Of a DNA stretch of 30,092 nucleotides, positions 1 to 12,190 are shown one piece after another. The notes beneath the pieces are model-generated. The model was not told where the DNA came from and ran no database searches. It worked only from the letters and a program-made list of their open reading frames with translations. Every line of letters starts with the position of its first letter. Positions within the stretch are counted from its first letter, which is position 1. Made by a program: the position numbers and the translations under genes. Source of the DNA: Chloromonas sp. AAM2. Its lineage: Eukaryota; Chlorophyta; Chlorophyceae; Chlamydomonadales; Chlamydomonadaceae. The stretch is from positions 1-30,092 of the forward strand of contig QAXH01005227.1 in the NCBI GenBank assembly GCA_004335635.1, in the 5' to 3' direction.

Positions 1-189
1 GGACTTGAAGAGGAGAGAAGGAAGGGCTACTCCTTCGGCGTCCCTTTTCTCCTTCGAAGCCCTCCCCCCTAACTGAGGAGCGAAGCTCCACCTCCACCTC
101 CACTCCTTCTCTCCGTCCCCAGAGGGGAGGGGTTCTAATTACAAGGGGAGTGCCTTCTGATGATGTGTTTGTGTCTTTTCATTGCTCAG
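1..189 (+). other. intron end of the methyltransferase gene, with mini-palindromes
   Basis: The first 189 bases lie upstream of a clear splice acceptor (TTTTCATTGCTCAG, ending at 189), so they read as the 3' part of an intron whose donor is outside the window. Bases 1-150 are strongly purine/pyrimidine biased and contain three tight palindromes: CTTCGAAG (52-59), GGAGC-gaa-GCTCC (77-89) and CCCC-aga-GGGG (117-127). Such short hairpin repeats are known from volvocalean organelle genomes. An organelle-derived origin is an inference. Confidence 0.5.
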
Positions 190-1370
190 GTGGTCATTCT
201 TGCGAGTGGCTTTGACACCCGCGCCTGGCGCCTGCGCTGGGGCCCCGGCATCTCCCTGTATGAGGTGGACAGCGCCATGATCATGAACACCAAGTTCACG
301 GCCCTAGGGGACATTCAACCCAACTGCCACCGCCTGGCGCTCATTGGAGATGTGAGTAATGGCGGCACAGGGCGAGGGACAGGGCATGGGCACAGGGGCA
401 GCAGGGGGGCGTGCTTACAGACTGACGAAGGTTGGAGCAGGATCTGCAGGTTGGGCCATCGCCAGTCGGGAACAGCTGCAGCTCCTGGGGAAAACTAGAG
501 CAGGGCGGCTGGGCAGTGCAGGGGAGGGGCGTAGGTGTACCATTTTGGCCTGATCACTAATGGTGCTACGTATGGAATTGGTTGATGCTTGTGGAGGGCG
601 TCTGGCAATGCTGCACGTCATCTGTATGACTGGCTGACATGTGTGCGCCTGTGTGCGTCCGCATGTGCAGGTGTTCAATTTGCCCCAGGTGTTCCGCAGC
701 CTCAAGGGCCTGGGCTTCGATGCCAACAAGCCCTCCATCTGGCTCATAGAAGACGTTGTAGAGTACATGGTGCGGCAAGGGGGAGACTTGGCAGGCGGCA
801 AAGAGTACACCAGTGGGCCTACCGAAGAGCAGTCCTGCATGGCCAGAACAAATCTTTGTCCACCAACTATTGCTGTGCGGTAATGCACGCTGCTGCCATT
901 GTAATCAATCAGCAGTCTGTGCACCACTACCAGCCAATTCTGTGTGATAACCTCGTGTGAGTAAGCCTCACTGCAGTTGCGATCAGCATCATGTGTACTG
1001 CTCAACGCCCCGTAGCCAGGCATTGATCGACGCTGTGTGATCAGTGGCCTGCTGATGATGCTAGCGTGCTTGCCCTTTTCCTGTGCAGTTGCCGGAGCTT
1101 GCCAGTGAGATGTTCGCCGTCATTGCGGCGCACTGCTGCTCCGGAAGCCGCCTCGTGTGCACACTTTCGGACTGCCGACTGCGCGACCTTCTTAAACGCT
1201 ACGGCCATGCCGTGCATCTCATAGAAGACTATGAACCCGCAGGAGTGGTCCTGAACAGGATCAACTGCGCGGGATGGAATTGCGACATGTTGCTTTCCGG
1301 GGAGCTCGAGTCTAAGTATGACGTGGACCTCCACAACTGCCTGTACATCGTGTATGGAAAGAAGTGTTGA
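190..1370 (+). CDS. LCMT-like S-adenosylmethionine-dependent methyltransferase, 3' part
   Basis: Three exons can be joined in phase: 190-351, 671-769 and 1089-1370 (stop 1368-1370). They give the last 180 residues of a protein whose N-terminus lies to the left of the window. The first exon carries VVILASGFDTRAWRLRW, the SAM-binding signature of the leucine carboxyl methyltransferase (LCM/PPM1, UPF0677) family, followed by an acidic strand (YEVDSAM). The second exon has WLIEDVVEYM, matching the family's WLxEGxxMYL motif, and the third gives the C-terminal strands, ending CLYIVYGKKC. Donors are GTGAGT (352) and GTGCGG (770); acceptors are TGTGCAG. The family transfers a methyl group to carboxyl or small-molecule acceptors, but the substrate cannot be read here. 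In the glycine-rich loop, ASG replaces the usual GAG, which is slightly atypical. A diverged copy of the second exon lies inverted near 10.24 kb. Confidence 0.8.
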
Positions 1371-4300
1371 CAGCCATATGCTTGCACAAGTTAAGGGCAG
1401 TGGCCAATGCCCAACTTTGTACATCATGCAGGCCCTTCTTCTGGCAGAAAGGGCTGCTGTTCTCTGCCGCTTTGCGCCAAACCCCTGCCACAAGGGTTTT
1501 GAAGGCGGGTAGCTGCAGCCTTGCTAGAAATTGTATGTGATGGCCGCTTATGATCTAGTATGTGATGGCCGCTGCTGATTCAGATCTGCCAGGGCAGGCC
1601 AGGGAGCGTCCTGAAGCCAGCTTGAACCCCCACAGCATCATAACTATTGTCCCAATAGCAGGTTGACCAGGCTGGGCAAGGCATACGGGAGGGTGGCTTG
1701 TTTTTAGCACTGCGACCGTCGTTACCACATGGCTGCTGAAGATTCACTACCGCTGGCTCATCCAGTGCTGGCACCGATGCTCAGCAGGCAGTACTGAAGG
1801 GCATGGGACCGCTCACTGTCATCCATGCACTTGTGTTGCGGCTGAAGAGCCCGTCTGGGGTGGCCCAAGCCAGACACTGAACACTAGACTGCTTTCCCGC
1901 AATGCATCTCTGCACTTGCCGGCTTACCCCTGCCTGGCTATATGAATTTCAGTGGCGCATGAAAACAAGCCGCCTCTGGGACGGCTGCATTGCTGACCTC
2001 CTTCCCTTGTATGGGGGCGTCTCACGGCCCCTGCTGCAAGTGGCAAACAACATTGCACGGGGTTTACGGACGTTGCTTTCATTGCCCGCCCGTTTTTGGC
2101 CGTTGGCGTTGACCGCATGTGCCGCATTGCATGCAATTCGTACCTGTTGTTCCAGCCACCCAACAACGACCTTTTTGCAGATGCTGCCCTGAACAGTTGC
2201 ACAGTGGTTGCTCAATGGGTTGTGACAACAAAAATGGGACAATTCCTGGGTCATGCACTGAAACCAGTGGTAGTGGTGGGAGTGTCTTGGGTTCACCTCT
2301 CACTCTGAACCACCTGGCCAGACTGGCCAGCTGAAACGGTTGATGGGCATTCTGCGCGGGCAGGACGGTGCCTCCAGGGAATTCCCTTGACGTGTGTGGG
2401 ACATTGGACTTTCCTCTGACCCCGTGATGCATGGAGATGTTCATGTGCCCATCATAGGCTGGTTCGCTACACGCTGGATTGCTGGCTCGTTTGACGTGCT
2501 ACTGTCTGGGCTTTCTGCATGCGGATGATGGGTTTTCAGGCCTTGTCATGTTGTTATACGCGGATCAAGTGAGAATCCTATGACCATGCGAGAGTAGAAA
2601 ACGTGTGTTGAGGGGAGTGCACTATTCAAGGCATAACCGTGGCATTTGTTCTCCGCCGGGCCTCTGTTACTGTTCCCAGTGGGTGTATTCACCCACACCA
2701 GTTTCACTCATGCTTATGCTCTATGACATTGGGCGATTGCGGGTGGGACGGAGACTTGAGAGCTGCAACGGCGCAAGTCGGTCAAGAGTGTACAGAACTT
2801 GAATCGATGGTAATTATCGCATTCCCATCACAATGCAGTCAAGTGTCGGACCACATGTTGTCCCTCTTTATGCCGCACTGCGGACTGTGTGTACAAATGT
2901 AATGTAAAATGTGATTTGCTTGCGAAACCAGCCTTTTGGATTCCCAGTGCGATGACTTTCAGTAGAGTTGGTTACAAGTCTCTCAACTCGACAAGCTGCG
3001 ATTTGTGCGGTACGTATGCAGCAGTTCAAAACCAGTCTGTGCAGCAAGAGATAGCTCAGTTTATAATCTCTAAATTCAGTCACACTCAGATGATGACAAA
3101 CGACGTGATTGGATGGCTGGATGTTGGAGTCTGCTAACCACATCTGCCGGTAGCATCATGAGGATGCTGATGGCTTGCGGAGTGGGAAGGACAGCCGCCT
3201 TGACGAGCAAAACAGCAGCCATAACCCAGCTATTGGATGCAACCAGTGAATATCAACTGACATCAAGTCTGACGCATTTCCTGAAAATCTTTGACATTTG
3301 TACCAAAAGTGCCAGTGTGCCACCTCGGACTATTGTAGGACATGCAAATCGAAGTGCACTGCGGTACGGCACCCAGTAAAACGGACGTGCTGCAAGAGGA
3401 CATCGTCTCCATGATCATGTAATGAACATTGACCTGTGCAGACGCTGCTGCTGCAGTGACATCGACAGCAGTCACGCTACGGCTACCAAGTCCACTAACT
3501 GTCTTTGCAGCATTACTGTTGCAGCTGATGGAAGAGCCCAGCAGTACTACTGCCCTGATTCAATTGGATAATGGAAATCCGAGATGCGTCAAGGTTTGAA
3601 GAAGTGATGGCAGCAATGAAATGATGCAAGACAGCAACGTATGCGCTGCAAGGTGTCAAACAGATACGTCTGACTGACGGCCCATGTAACGCAAAGTGTA
3701 TCTTGGCGCCAGCGCATGAATGTGGTGCCTACTTCCGTCGACCCCTTCCCTGCAGTAATTGGCCGCTCCAGAGCGCAGTCCCGACTAATGAGCCGTATAG
3801 GACAAAGTGTTGTCAGTGCCAGTGGCAAGATTGTAAGCGATTCAGTCCCCACTCTCTGACCCCGCCTGCTAATCACATACATACAGCTTATTGCGTTTGA
3901 AACATCTGCTTGCAACACAGCGCCTCCCTCCGCTGTAAACCAGTCAAAAGTGTGCAGGCCTATGGATGAAGCACACACGCACACACACAGGTGGCAGTCC
4001 ATGCGTGAAGCAAGCTGCGAGAAAAGCGTGGGAAACTGCATGAAAAGCTGCACAACAAGCTGTGGAATATGATTTGGCTGTGTCCAGCATTCGGCAGAGC
4101 CTGACAACTGCCAAGCACCTGACTTGTACAAGCCTGATGGTGTCACTGTCATTCCACCGCTCAGATGCTAGGGCTTGTGAGAGGGGGTGCCTCCTCCACC
4201 ACCATGGGCAGCCCTGCCAGAAGTCTGTCAGTCCGGTGCTCGGGTTCATGGCGCTTCTCTGCAAGCATTGGCAAGGCACAAGGCCTGGCTCAGAAACAGA

Positions 4301-5108
4301 CCTTCCAGAGGACCCTGAACCTTGCATGTGCATGTTGTTTGGGGGCACCATGCCCATGCTTGGCTTAGGATGGGGATGTCGGCTGCTGCTGAGCGCCTTG
4401 CTGGTTGGTCCTGCGGTACCGTGGGTTGAACCACAATAAGCTATGTAATGATGAATGAAAATGAATGATGAAGGTGATGCAGAGGGCCAGCAGATGCTTC
4501 GGATATGAGTAATGGCAAATTGGCTGTGATTGTGAAGGTTCAGACGTTCTCGGGTTCAGAGCGCTTCTCTGAGCAGGCAAGCAAGCCATGCAAGTACGCC
4601 AGCCACCACCATACACACAAGACGTGAGTTGTGTCAGCATTGCATACACACTGCATGAGGCATGAAGGTGCTATGATGCATCATGGGACTGGCTGTGCTG
4701 GCTGTAAAAACAAATGGCTGCACCAGCAGTCTCTTGATCCACCAGAGGTCTCTTGATAACAGATTTGATTTGGCACACACACACAACTACCAAGACACAA
4801 CAGGAGGTTACAAACGCAACTTCGTCCCAGTGAATCTCACGCACTTAAGGACAGGTGACTCCCAGAACCAGTCATTCATAGGACTTGTCCCAGAACTGGC
4901 AAACATCTTTTCCCCCAGCACATTTGGACAAACAACTTCAGGCATACCCTCCTTGCCAGATGTACATGCATCCATGAATCAGTTGCCTGCCTACCCACAA
5001 CGAGGAAGCAAAGCACACCAGCAACAATGCAGAAAGCAAGATGAGTTCTGTTGACTAATGAACACCGCCCAGCTAAGGTAGTATAAGGAGGTTGGACAGT
5101 GAGCGGGT
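1371..5108. other. intergenic region between convergent genes
   Basis: No credible gene was found between the methyltransferase stop and the 3' end of the cation transporter. The open frames here lack recognisable motifs and splice context. Small repeats include TGTATGTGATGGCCGCT-like units (about 1533-1573), a CA-rich microsatellite (3971-3989), and a 23-bp direct repeat beginning CTCGGGTTCA at 4239-4261 and 4549-4571 with two mismatches. One copy of the dispersed CCAGAACTGG motif is at 4885-4904. Two adjacent TGTAA words at 2898-2907 are the first clear candidates for a plus-strand poly(A) signal; that would imply a 1.5-kb 3' UTR, so they are doubtful. Confidence 0.5.
4808..4812 (-). terminator. 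candidate TGTAA poly(A) signal of the CDF gene
   Basis: TGTAA is the usual polyadenylation signal in chlorophyte green algae. On the minus strand it occurs here, about 300 bases after the CDF stop codon at 5109, a normal 3' UTR length for this group. The word is short and could occur by chance. Confidence 0.3.
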
Positions 5109-8100
5109 TCAGGAGGGGGGTTTGTTTTGTGGCGCGGTGCACTCACCGTAGTCCACGTGCACAAACGCCCGCTCAACCTCGGGGATGGCCTCCAACTGCA
5201 GAACAGGACATCAAAAGCATGTCAGGCTATCAGTGCAGAGAAGAACAGATGAATGCAGCTTGAACCCAAGGGTTGATGCGCGCTGCCGTGCCTCGTAGGT
5301 ATCGCTGTGTGCCATGCGAACACACATGCCACCATGGCCTGTGCATGTGATGGGGTGTGCCTGCAGTGTGTGTCACACTGTCACGTGCCCGCTGTACAGC
5401 TGCGAGTGAGGTGAAAATGGTGGCTGTATGGGCTCACGACCACAGCAGACTGCTGTGGGTTGAGTGATTATTGTCAAGGGCCACAGCGCACGGTGCTGTG
5501 GCAGCGACGATCACCGGTGGTACTGATAGAAAGGGTCAAGACGCTTTGCCTCCTTGCATGCACCTGTGTTGGCCGCAAGCACTGACCTTGTGCTGCAGGT
5601 GCAGGCTGATGTCATGCACCTCCTTGAGTGTGAAGTGCACGGGCATGACGACCTCCGCCTCCACCATGTAGCGCGCACCAAAGTGGTACGCCCTGCACAG
5701 GCACATGCCATGCAACATACTGATCTGATCATAGTCTGGCTTCCGTTGCCCAGTCAACCCCGTGACACACACAAACTAAGCGAATTTGCAAATGCTGCTG
5801 ATGTGGCAGCTGCAGTTGAGCGGACCTAACAGATAGCACCGGTTATTATGCTGCCAAACAGTATCTGCTGGTGTCTGCTTTAGCTCTGCTGCTAGCACCA
5901 GCCAGTATTTTTCCCAATCAACCTTGTTTGGTTCCTCCCAAACGCTAGTGCCCCGATCCCTCCCAGCAACCTAATCCGCTCCGCTTGTTGCCGCTAGCCC
6001 AGCCACACCTGAGGCAGTCCATTGACACGTTGGAGTGGTGCGTGTCCACCATCAGCTTCAGCTGCTCCAGCATTTCAGCAGGAGCGCTCTTACCCACAAT
6101 CTTGTCCAGCTGCGCCACACACAACGCGCGCCCATGCTTACACGTCCACAGACAGGTTGCAGGCTTCATTTAAAATGACATGATGCTGTTCTGACAAACC
6201 CAAATTGCAATCTGTTGGACAGGAGGCTACATGGAGAACAGAGCGCCAACACTGTTATTGCACTGTGTCTCGTGCCGGACTGATCCGTGATGGTATGTCC
6301 AGCGCCGTCGTGTGGGGGCGCTCAAGCATGCAAGTCAGCACATGTAGTGTCAGCATTGCCCATGCTGCAATTGGCCATGTGCAATAGGCTATTCTCAAGG
6401 ATATTCTCAGGCCAGTGCATGAAACGTGTCCGACCCATCTGCAATGTCTCACGTGTGACATGTGCCATGTGCTGCCCACCTGTGATTTTGCGATCTCATA
6501 CCATCGCCACAGGATGAAGAGTGAGATCAGGATGCCGCCTGCGGGATCGGCCCACCAAGCGCTGGGAACCTGCAACCAATCGCTGTCATGCACTCACATG
6601 CAATCCAACGTCTGGCTGACGTTCATCACATGCAATCCAACGTCTGATGTAGATGGGCAGGTCCCGGCCCATCACTCATTGAAACAGTCCCACAGCTGGC
6701 AGCAACTTGTGAGTTGTCTTGCACGGCTGCAGTGGTTGTCCGTGGCACTACAAGCGCCATGATGCAATTTGGCCCGACTAGATGGTCGCCAATAGGTATG
6801 CGCACATTGTGAGACTGAACCTTGCTTAGCCTCCAGAAACTGACAGGAACTCGTGATCACAAGTGTCATCACAGGGCATGCAACATGCATCATCATGTCG
6901 TCACAGGGTCGAGATAGGAATGAGGTTCAGCCTTGATAAATCTGCAGAAATCAGGAAGATTGTCTGCATGCACAATCCCATACCTACAGGCCTGCAGAAA
7001 TCAGGAAGATGGTATGCATGCACAATCCCATACCTATACACACGCTGCACAGCTACACTGCTGCATACGTCCCTTGCACAACATGCGCCATGATGCAGGA
7101 TGGCTTCTGCCTTGATCAGCTTCTAGCAATGAAGAGGAGCTCATGCTCGACGCACAGCGTCGTGGTTACGCAACATGCGTCATGCACAGCAAGGGCCTGA
7201 AAGGGATTACAGTGCAAAGTGTGCCATCATACGGTCATCTGAAATCAGGAGAGCTCATGATAAACAAAGTGTCAGCGTAAGTTATCACAGGTTATCATAC
7301 CATGTGTCATCATCATGCAGTTTGGCCTCACTTACGTATGCTGCCACGGCCGAAGTGCCAGCGGCTCCCACATTGCTGACAATATCGTTGAGGTGGTCCT
7401 CCGCTAATGCAAGCATGGAATCTGCGCACAGGTACAAACATGGTAGGCGTTGCCTGTCTTTTTGCTGAAGCAAAAACTGTTGTTTGTTGTGCGCGCACAT
7501 GCCTGACGTGCCGTGGAATGTGTGACTGACAACGGGTGCAGTGCATTGTTCGCCTCTGAACAAAGCGCAACCATGTCGTGTGCAAACATAGGCCTGGGTG
7601 TGGTGATTTCATTGCATGTCTTGGGAAAAAAGTTTGACAGTTCTGGGACAATCTGCAGTGGCACTGCCACCGCCTACCAACATGCACCATCACCACCATT
7701 CAGTGCCAGATGAAGCTGGTCCATCACCACCTTAACACACATTGCAACCAGTTACACTACCACAAAGGAATTCTCGCAGCACAATGGAAAATCAACGATG
7801 GACAAAGGAATGCCAATACACATCTCAACTGCGCTTACCTGACTTGTTTTGCAGCACCACACACTGGAAGTAGCATATTATTTTGAGGACTGTTGCGCCG
7901 CCCAGCACTGAGTACATGAGTATGCTTGTGTCCAGCTCGGGCAAGATGTCTGCACAGGCAACACTTGACGGCATGAGTCAGAGGCCAAACCAGGAAACAC
8001 GCCTTGACGGCAGCAGTACAAACCGGCAAGCATGCGAAAGGTAGAGGTGATCAGCATAAAGTGCTGATAACATGCAACAAACAACAGGCATGAAGTCAAG

Positions 8101-9793
8101 TGCAGGGGTTTGCAGCTAAACTGGCCAAGTTGTATGCACGAATGACTACAAAGACACTGTGCGGACACTGGTGATATGGGTGCTCATTTTCCACACTGGT
8201 GGTGTGGTTTGCCAGCCGTTGGTTTGATGGCTAGCTATGGGATACACCACACGCATATAAAAAAACAATCATGCTATGCTCACCCTGTTGTGATCGGTTT
8301 TATGCAGTGCTGTCCAACAGCCGATTTTTCCCTTCTTCGCATATTGTTAAGATGCTCTTGGCGCAGTACACCTGCCCACCATACTACTTGACCAAAACTA
8401 ACGCCACCCACCTAGGGCCAGCCCCGCGTAGAGCGCGCTGCCGCTGTCCTGAATGACGGCATACGCTGCGACACTCATGATGCACGCGCATGCCAGCACT
8501 CCGATGGTCTCCAAGCGGGCCTTTCCAACTGGAAACTGTGAGTCTGCCTTCTGTGGGTGCACATTGGACGGGATAGCACTAGGATAACTGAACGCACTTC
8601 TGTGGTGCCAAGGGATATCCCTCGGAATGCCTGCTTCCTTCAACCGTGCTGGCTATGTAGGATTAGGCTGGTTTGGCCTGTATCATCGCCCAACTGGGTC
8701 AGGTAAGTTTGTTTAAGTTGCTGTTGTTGTTGCTGTTTACATGGCCTTCAGTCCGGGGAGGACTGCTCAGCAGGGGCAAGGGGGGAAGGAAAATAGGTGA
8801 CCACTGCACCCTAAGCACGTTTGTTCAAGTGACCACTTGACACTGGACACGTCAATTTGACTAGGGTGCACAACTTCAACTCATGGGTTGGCTAATTTCT
8901 TCTGACCCATGCAGTCTGGTCACACTCTTGTTGTTGTGTTGCAATAGAATTATATGGACGGGATATGCCGCTAAGCTTGGGTCAGATTGACGCAGGTGGC
9001 GGTATCCGCTACAGGAGTCCTTGGCGGTGGAGGTGCATCACGAATGATTTAATCCAATTCATTAGGGTCAATTCATGCGGAATGCATCAGACTAATGGTA
9101 AGAGGCTTTCGCACCTTACTCCGCCACTCTGCCATGAATATAACCAGCTGACTGATGAGGTCCACAAAGCTGTCAACTAGTGAAGCCAAAACCGATTTAC
9201 TATGGCTGATGTACCAGGCATAGCCTTTGGCTACAAATAGCACCACGTTTACAATCCAGCTGACGGTGTAAGCAAACTGCATACAAAAGCAAGGTGAGTG
9301 CAGTTCAGTTACTAGTTGAAGGAGCTGCTCCATGGCAGCTTTCTTAACGCAGGAGCACGGCATCTTTGGTGCATGACATGAGCTGCTGGGTCCAGGATGG
9401 TCAGGCTTGACTGCTACATCGCCTTGGGCACCTCCCTTCTCCCTCTTCTTTGCAACAGGCCAGTGTCAGCTTAGTATATGAGAACCATGCTGGCCTTTGG
9501 AAAGACCATTGAAGTGATTGTAAGGATACCTGAAGCTTGCGTTCAACTTCCGGCGTTGGTGATGACCGTGCATGAAGCAAGGGCTCCAAAATCTCCACCG
9601 TCGTTTCATTGTCATCATCGCGTGCACCATTCTGACCGAACCCCAGGCTTTCCGAGTCCTCGGAACGGCGCACCGTCCGCTGCACTGTGACGGCCAAATT
9701 CCCGGCATGAGTATCGCTAGCATTTGATAAGCGTGCTAGCATGGGACTCTTGCCGAAAGGCGTTGTGGCACTGGATTCACTGTGCGACGACAT
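5109..9793 (-). CDS. cation diffusion facilitator, Mn-type metal tolerance protein
   Basis: Nine exons on the minus strand join in phase: 9793-9530, 9276-9115, 8550-8412, 7949-7839, 7421-7336, 6569-6480, 6109-6009, 5692-5587 and 5195-5109, giving about 381 residues, close to the usual size of plant MTP8-11 proteins. Residues 1-88 are a polar cytosolic N-terminus. The membrane domain follows, with DSFVD at about 123-127 and DHLND at about 234-238. Having DxxxD in both helices is the mark of Mn-CDFs; Zn-CDFs have HxxxD in one. FPVGKARLE and WWADPAGGILIS are also family motifs. The C-terminal cytosolic domain contains RAYHFGARYMVEAEVVMP and ends after PEVERAFVHVDYG. Proton-coupled export of Mn2+ or a related metal from the cytosol, or into a vacuole or Golgi compartment, is the likely role. 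The last exon contains a strong GTGAGT donor (5146-5141), so a further terminal exon is possible. Confidence 0.88.
6595..6646. repeat. 20-bp direct repeat, period 32, in a CDF intron
   Basis: CACATGCAATCCAACGTCTG occurs exactly at 6595-6614 and again at 6627-6646, just outside the acceptor of the WWADPAGG exon. Confidence 0.7.
6942..7038. repeat. 50-bp tandem duplication in a CDF intron
   Basis: Two adjacent units starting CTGCAGAAATCAGGAAGAT at 6942 and 6992 differ at only a few bases over about 47 positions. They lie in the intron between the exons ending at 7336 and starting at 6569. Confidence 0.75.
7630..7655 (+). repeat. copy of the dispersed 26-bp motif in a CDF intron
   Basis: A run beginning AAGTTTGACAGTTCTGGGAC, preceded by a short A-tract, matches the arm of the inverted-repeat element at 19976-20265 with few changes. 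It lies in the intron between exons 7949-7839 and 7421-7336. Confidence 0.6.
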
Positions 9794-10238
9794 TTTTCTT
9801 TGATGTTAAGTGAGAACCATACTTGTCACAGATACAAACACTGCGTGTGCAAATCCGATGACGTAAGCCAATCTTCAGGCGCTTTAGAACGGTGCGTTAA
9901 AGCAGTTACGCCTAGTCATTGGCGGCTTGGCTTGACTGGCTTAGACAGGCTGAGACCATCTGGCTGCAGGATATACACGTCAGCGCCAACAGGGTTCCAT
10001 TCAGAAGCGCCCGTGAAGGCTGTCAAACGTTAGCTGAACAGTCCATTCGTTCAAACATATGACAATAGACGCGTCACATCATTTGACACTGCAGGTCACA
10101 ACACACGCCAGCAGAGGAGGGTTTGTTGAACACATCAGGGGTCTGTGTCAGGGGTCTGTGTCCGGGGCAGTGCGCACCCAGGATTGGCGCTCGCCACGTT
10201 CCTCGGCCTTGGTGACAACTGAGTTTCATTATATACCT

Positions 10239-10312
10239 GGGCTCTACAACATCGTCTATGAGCCAGATGTAGGGCCTGTTTGCGTCAAAGAAATACCTGG
10301 TGAAGGTTGAAC
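10239..10312 (-). pseudogene. inverted, diverged fragment of a methyltransferase exon
   Basis: Read on the minus strand, this segment encodes FDANRPYIWLIDDVVE, against FDANKPSIWLIEDVVE in the second visible exon (671-769) of the LCMT-like gene. By eye, 41 of 48 bases match over that core. A further 24 bases upstream align at about 75%, separated by a 20-base deletion that shifts the frame. Most differences in the core are at third codon positions, so the copy probably descends from a once-functional paralogue and not from a recent copy of the local gene. I found no neighbouring methyltransferase exons on either side. Confidence 0.65.
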
Positions 10313-12109
10313 ACGCATGCCCCACTAGGGGTATCCGTAGTACTCCCTTCCAATAGAATACAACAATCCCAAGCAAAGCATTGTTTGCTCCTTTCCTCCT
10401 CTGGTTCAGCTCTTGGGACCTGGCTCACACCTGTTGCAACTGCGTGTCGTGGTTAAATGTCTGTGAAGTGTGATGTTAGCCATGAGTGAAATGTACACTC
10501 ACAACCCCCTACAGCAACACGTAGCTATTAAGACAACAAATAATGCGAACAAGTCTTGCGAACCTGAAATTGCTAGGATGTGAGCAAGCCTGATCAGTAG
10601 TCATGTGCTCTCAAAGGGTCTTGTTGTCGCGTCCACATGAATGCCTGGTAACAGGAAGTAAGGCTCAAAATGTGGCATTATGCGTCAGACACCAGGCCCA
10701 TATCAGTCCTAAAAATCCAAAATACATACCACATGTGGTCAAAATGGTCCCGCAGGTGTCAGCATGCGACTCTGGTGTACACCTTGCAATGTCTGGTACC
10801 ACATGTATGGTAGTTTAGTCAACACACCTGAATACCCATTTGCTTGTGGAGGCATCGTTTGCGCACAGTGTATGCCTGCCAAGCCGGCTCCGGCACTCGA
10901 GTGATTAGAAGCGCACGAGTGTGAGAATCAGCGTCCGAAATCATGGCCGGAAAGTCTGTCGCGTGTTGAAGGCAGTATAGGCGTCTATGCATTGAGTTGC
11001 CTGCTTCATCAGAGTGCATGGCTATCGGCAGCATACCCACCAACCCAGAGACCTGGAGACCCTTATGGTTGTTGTGTTTGTTGTGTTGCTGTGTTGTGTA
11101 GGTTCTCAACTTACATGTTCCTGGCTCAAGAACTGCTGTTGTTGCCATCACCTTCTGTTGCGGTACTCCCTTGAGTCATTCGGCATTGAGCGCTAAACGT
11201 AACAGCCGTCAATTGAGTTTGGTTTCACTGGTAAGGGTCCTGTGCAGCAGCTACCAGCAGCTGTTCTGTTGAATGACTGGTAGACATACCACTGACCACC
11301 AGGCACCAGGATGGGGGTGTCATCTGGCATGCAGTTTCGCTTGATCAGGCAGTAGTTGATTGGACAATGATTGTCCTTGGAGAACTGCTTTCGACCACTA
11401 TGCACAGGCAGCTCCTGGCAGAGGGATCACAATGGCCAGATGGTATACATGTTGATTGGCGGGTTCAAATCAGTGGCATGTGCAAGCCTTGTGTGGGGTG
11501 AGGCGTGAGCAGAAGTACCCGGGATGCAGTCCCATCCAGCACTCGTTGATGGAGGATACCGATAAACATGAAATGACATATACATTGGATATATACGCAA
11601 TCCAAAGAAAGTCACAGTCAACAAGATATGCAATCACGATGCTCACGAGGAGCGATTGTGAGCTGTTGTGCAAGGAGTGCAACACCAGTCTAGGTGATCG
11701 CTCGTGCCTGTTTGTACCAATTCGTCCTTACCAAATCAGGAGAGCAATGCTTGCATCTCAACCCACTGAATGGCTCCTTCGTGAGTGAGATTATGCCAAT
11801 TACCCATTACTTTAGCGCCTGGTAACGTCAACAAGTCTCCTCACTGCATGGCGAGATACGATAGCCCACCACATCACCCCACTGTATCGTTGGAGTTTCA
11901 CATCATCATCAAGTCCCCACTGCACGGCAGAGTACAGGATCTACCCACTCTCTGGTGGTATATCGTAGTTCATCATATAACCCCACTACACCGACGGACT
12001 TCAGCGCATCATCAAAACCCCACTGCATGGCACAGTGCAGAATATGCCCACAGTAAGGGGGTATAGTGCGACAAATGTTAATCTCCTTTATCTACCAGAG
12101 TTCCCCCAT

Positions 12110-12190
12110 TCCCACCACTGACTGTCACCTGGGTTCGAACCCGGACCTAGTGTATCACAAGTGTGGTGTCTTGCGATATATCTCGCTTTC
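12110..12190 (-). repeat. possible tRNA-derived (SINE-like) remnant
   Basis: The minus strand contains GGTCCGGGTTCGAACCC, a match to the RNA polymerase III B box and T-arm, preceded at normal spacing by a stretch resembling an anticodon arm (ACACTTGTGATACAC). The acceptor strands do not pair and the T stem has a mismatch, so this is not a functional tRNA. A tRNA-derived SINE or decayed tRNA is the most I can claim. Confidence 0.3.

Noticed and set aside
415..1023. 202-residue minus-strand open frame
   Set aside because: It runs opposite a phase-consistent methyltransferase exon and two introns on the plus strand and has no known motif.
3589..4152. 187-residue minus-strand open frame
   Set aside because: Its composition is irregular, with Cys/His clusters arising from a CA microsatellite, and there is no recognisable domain or splice context.
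12120..12190. Functional tRNA gene on the minus strand
   Set aside because: The B box is good, but acceptor strands do not pair and the D-arm is not recognisable. It is kept only as a possible tRNA-derived remnant.
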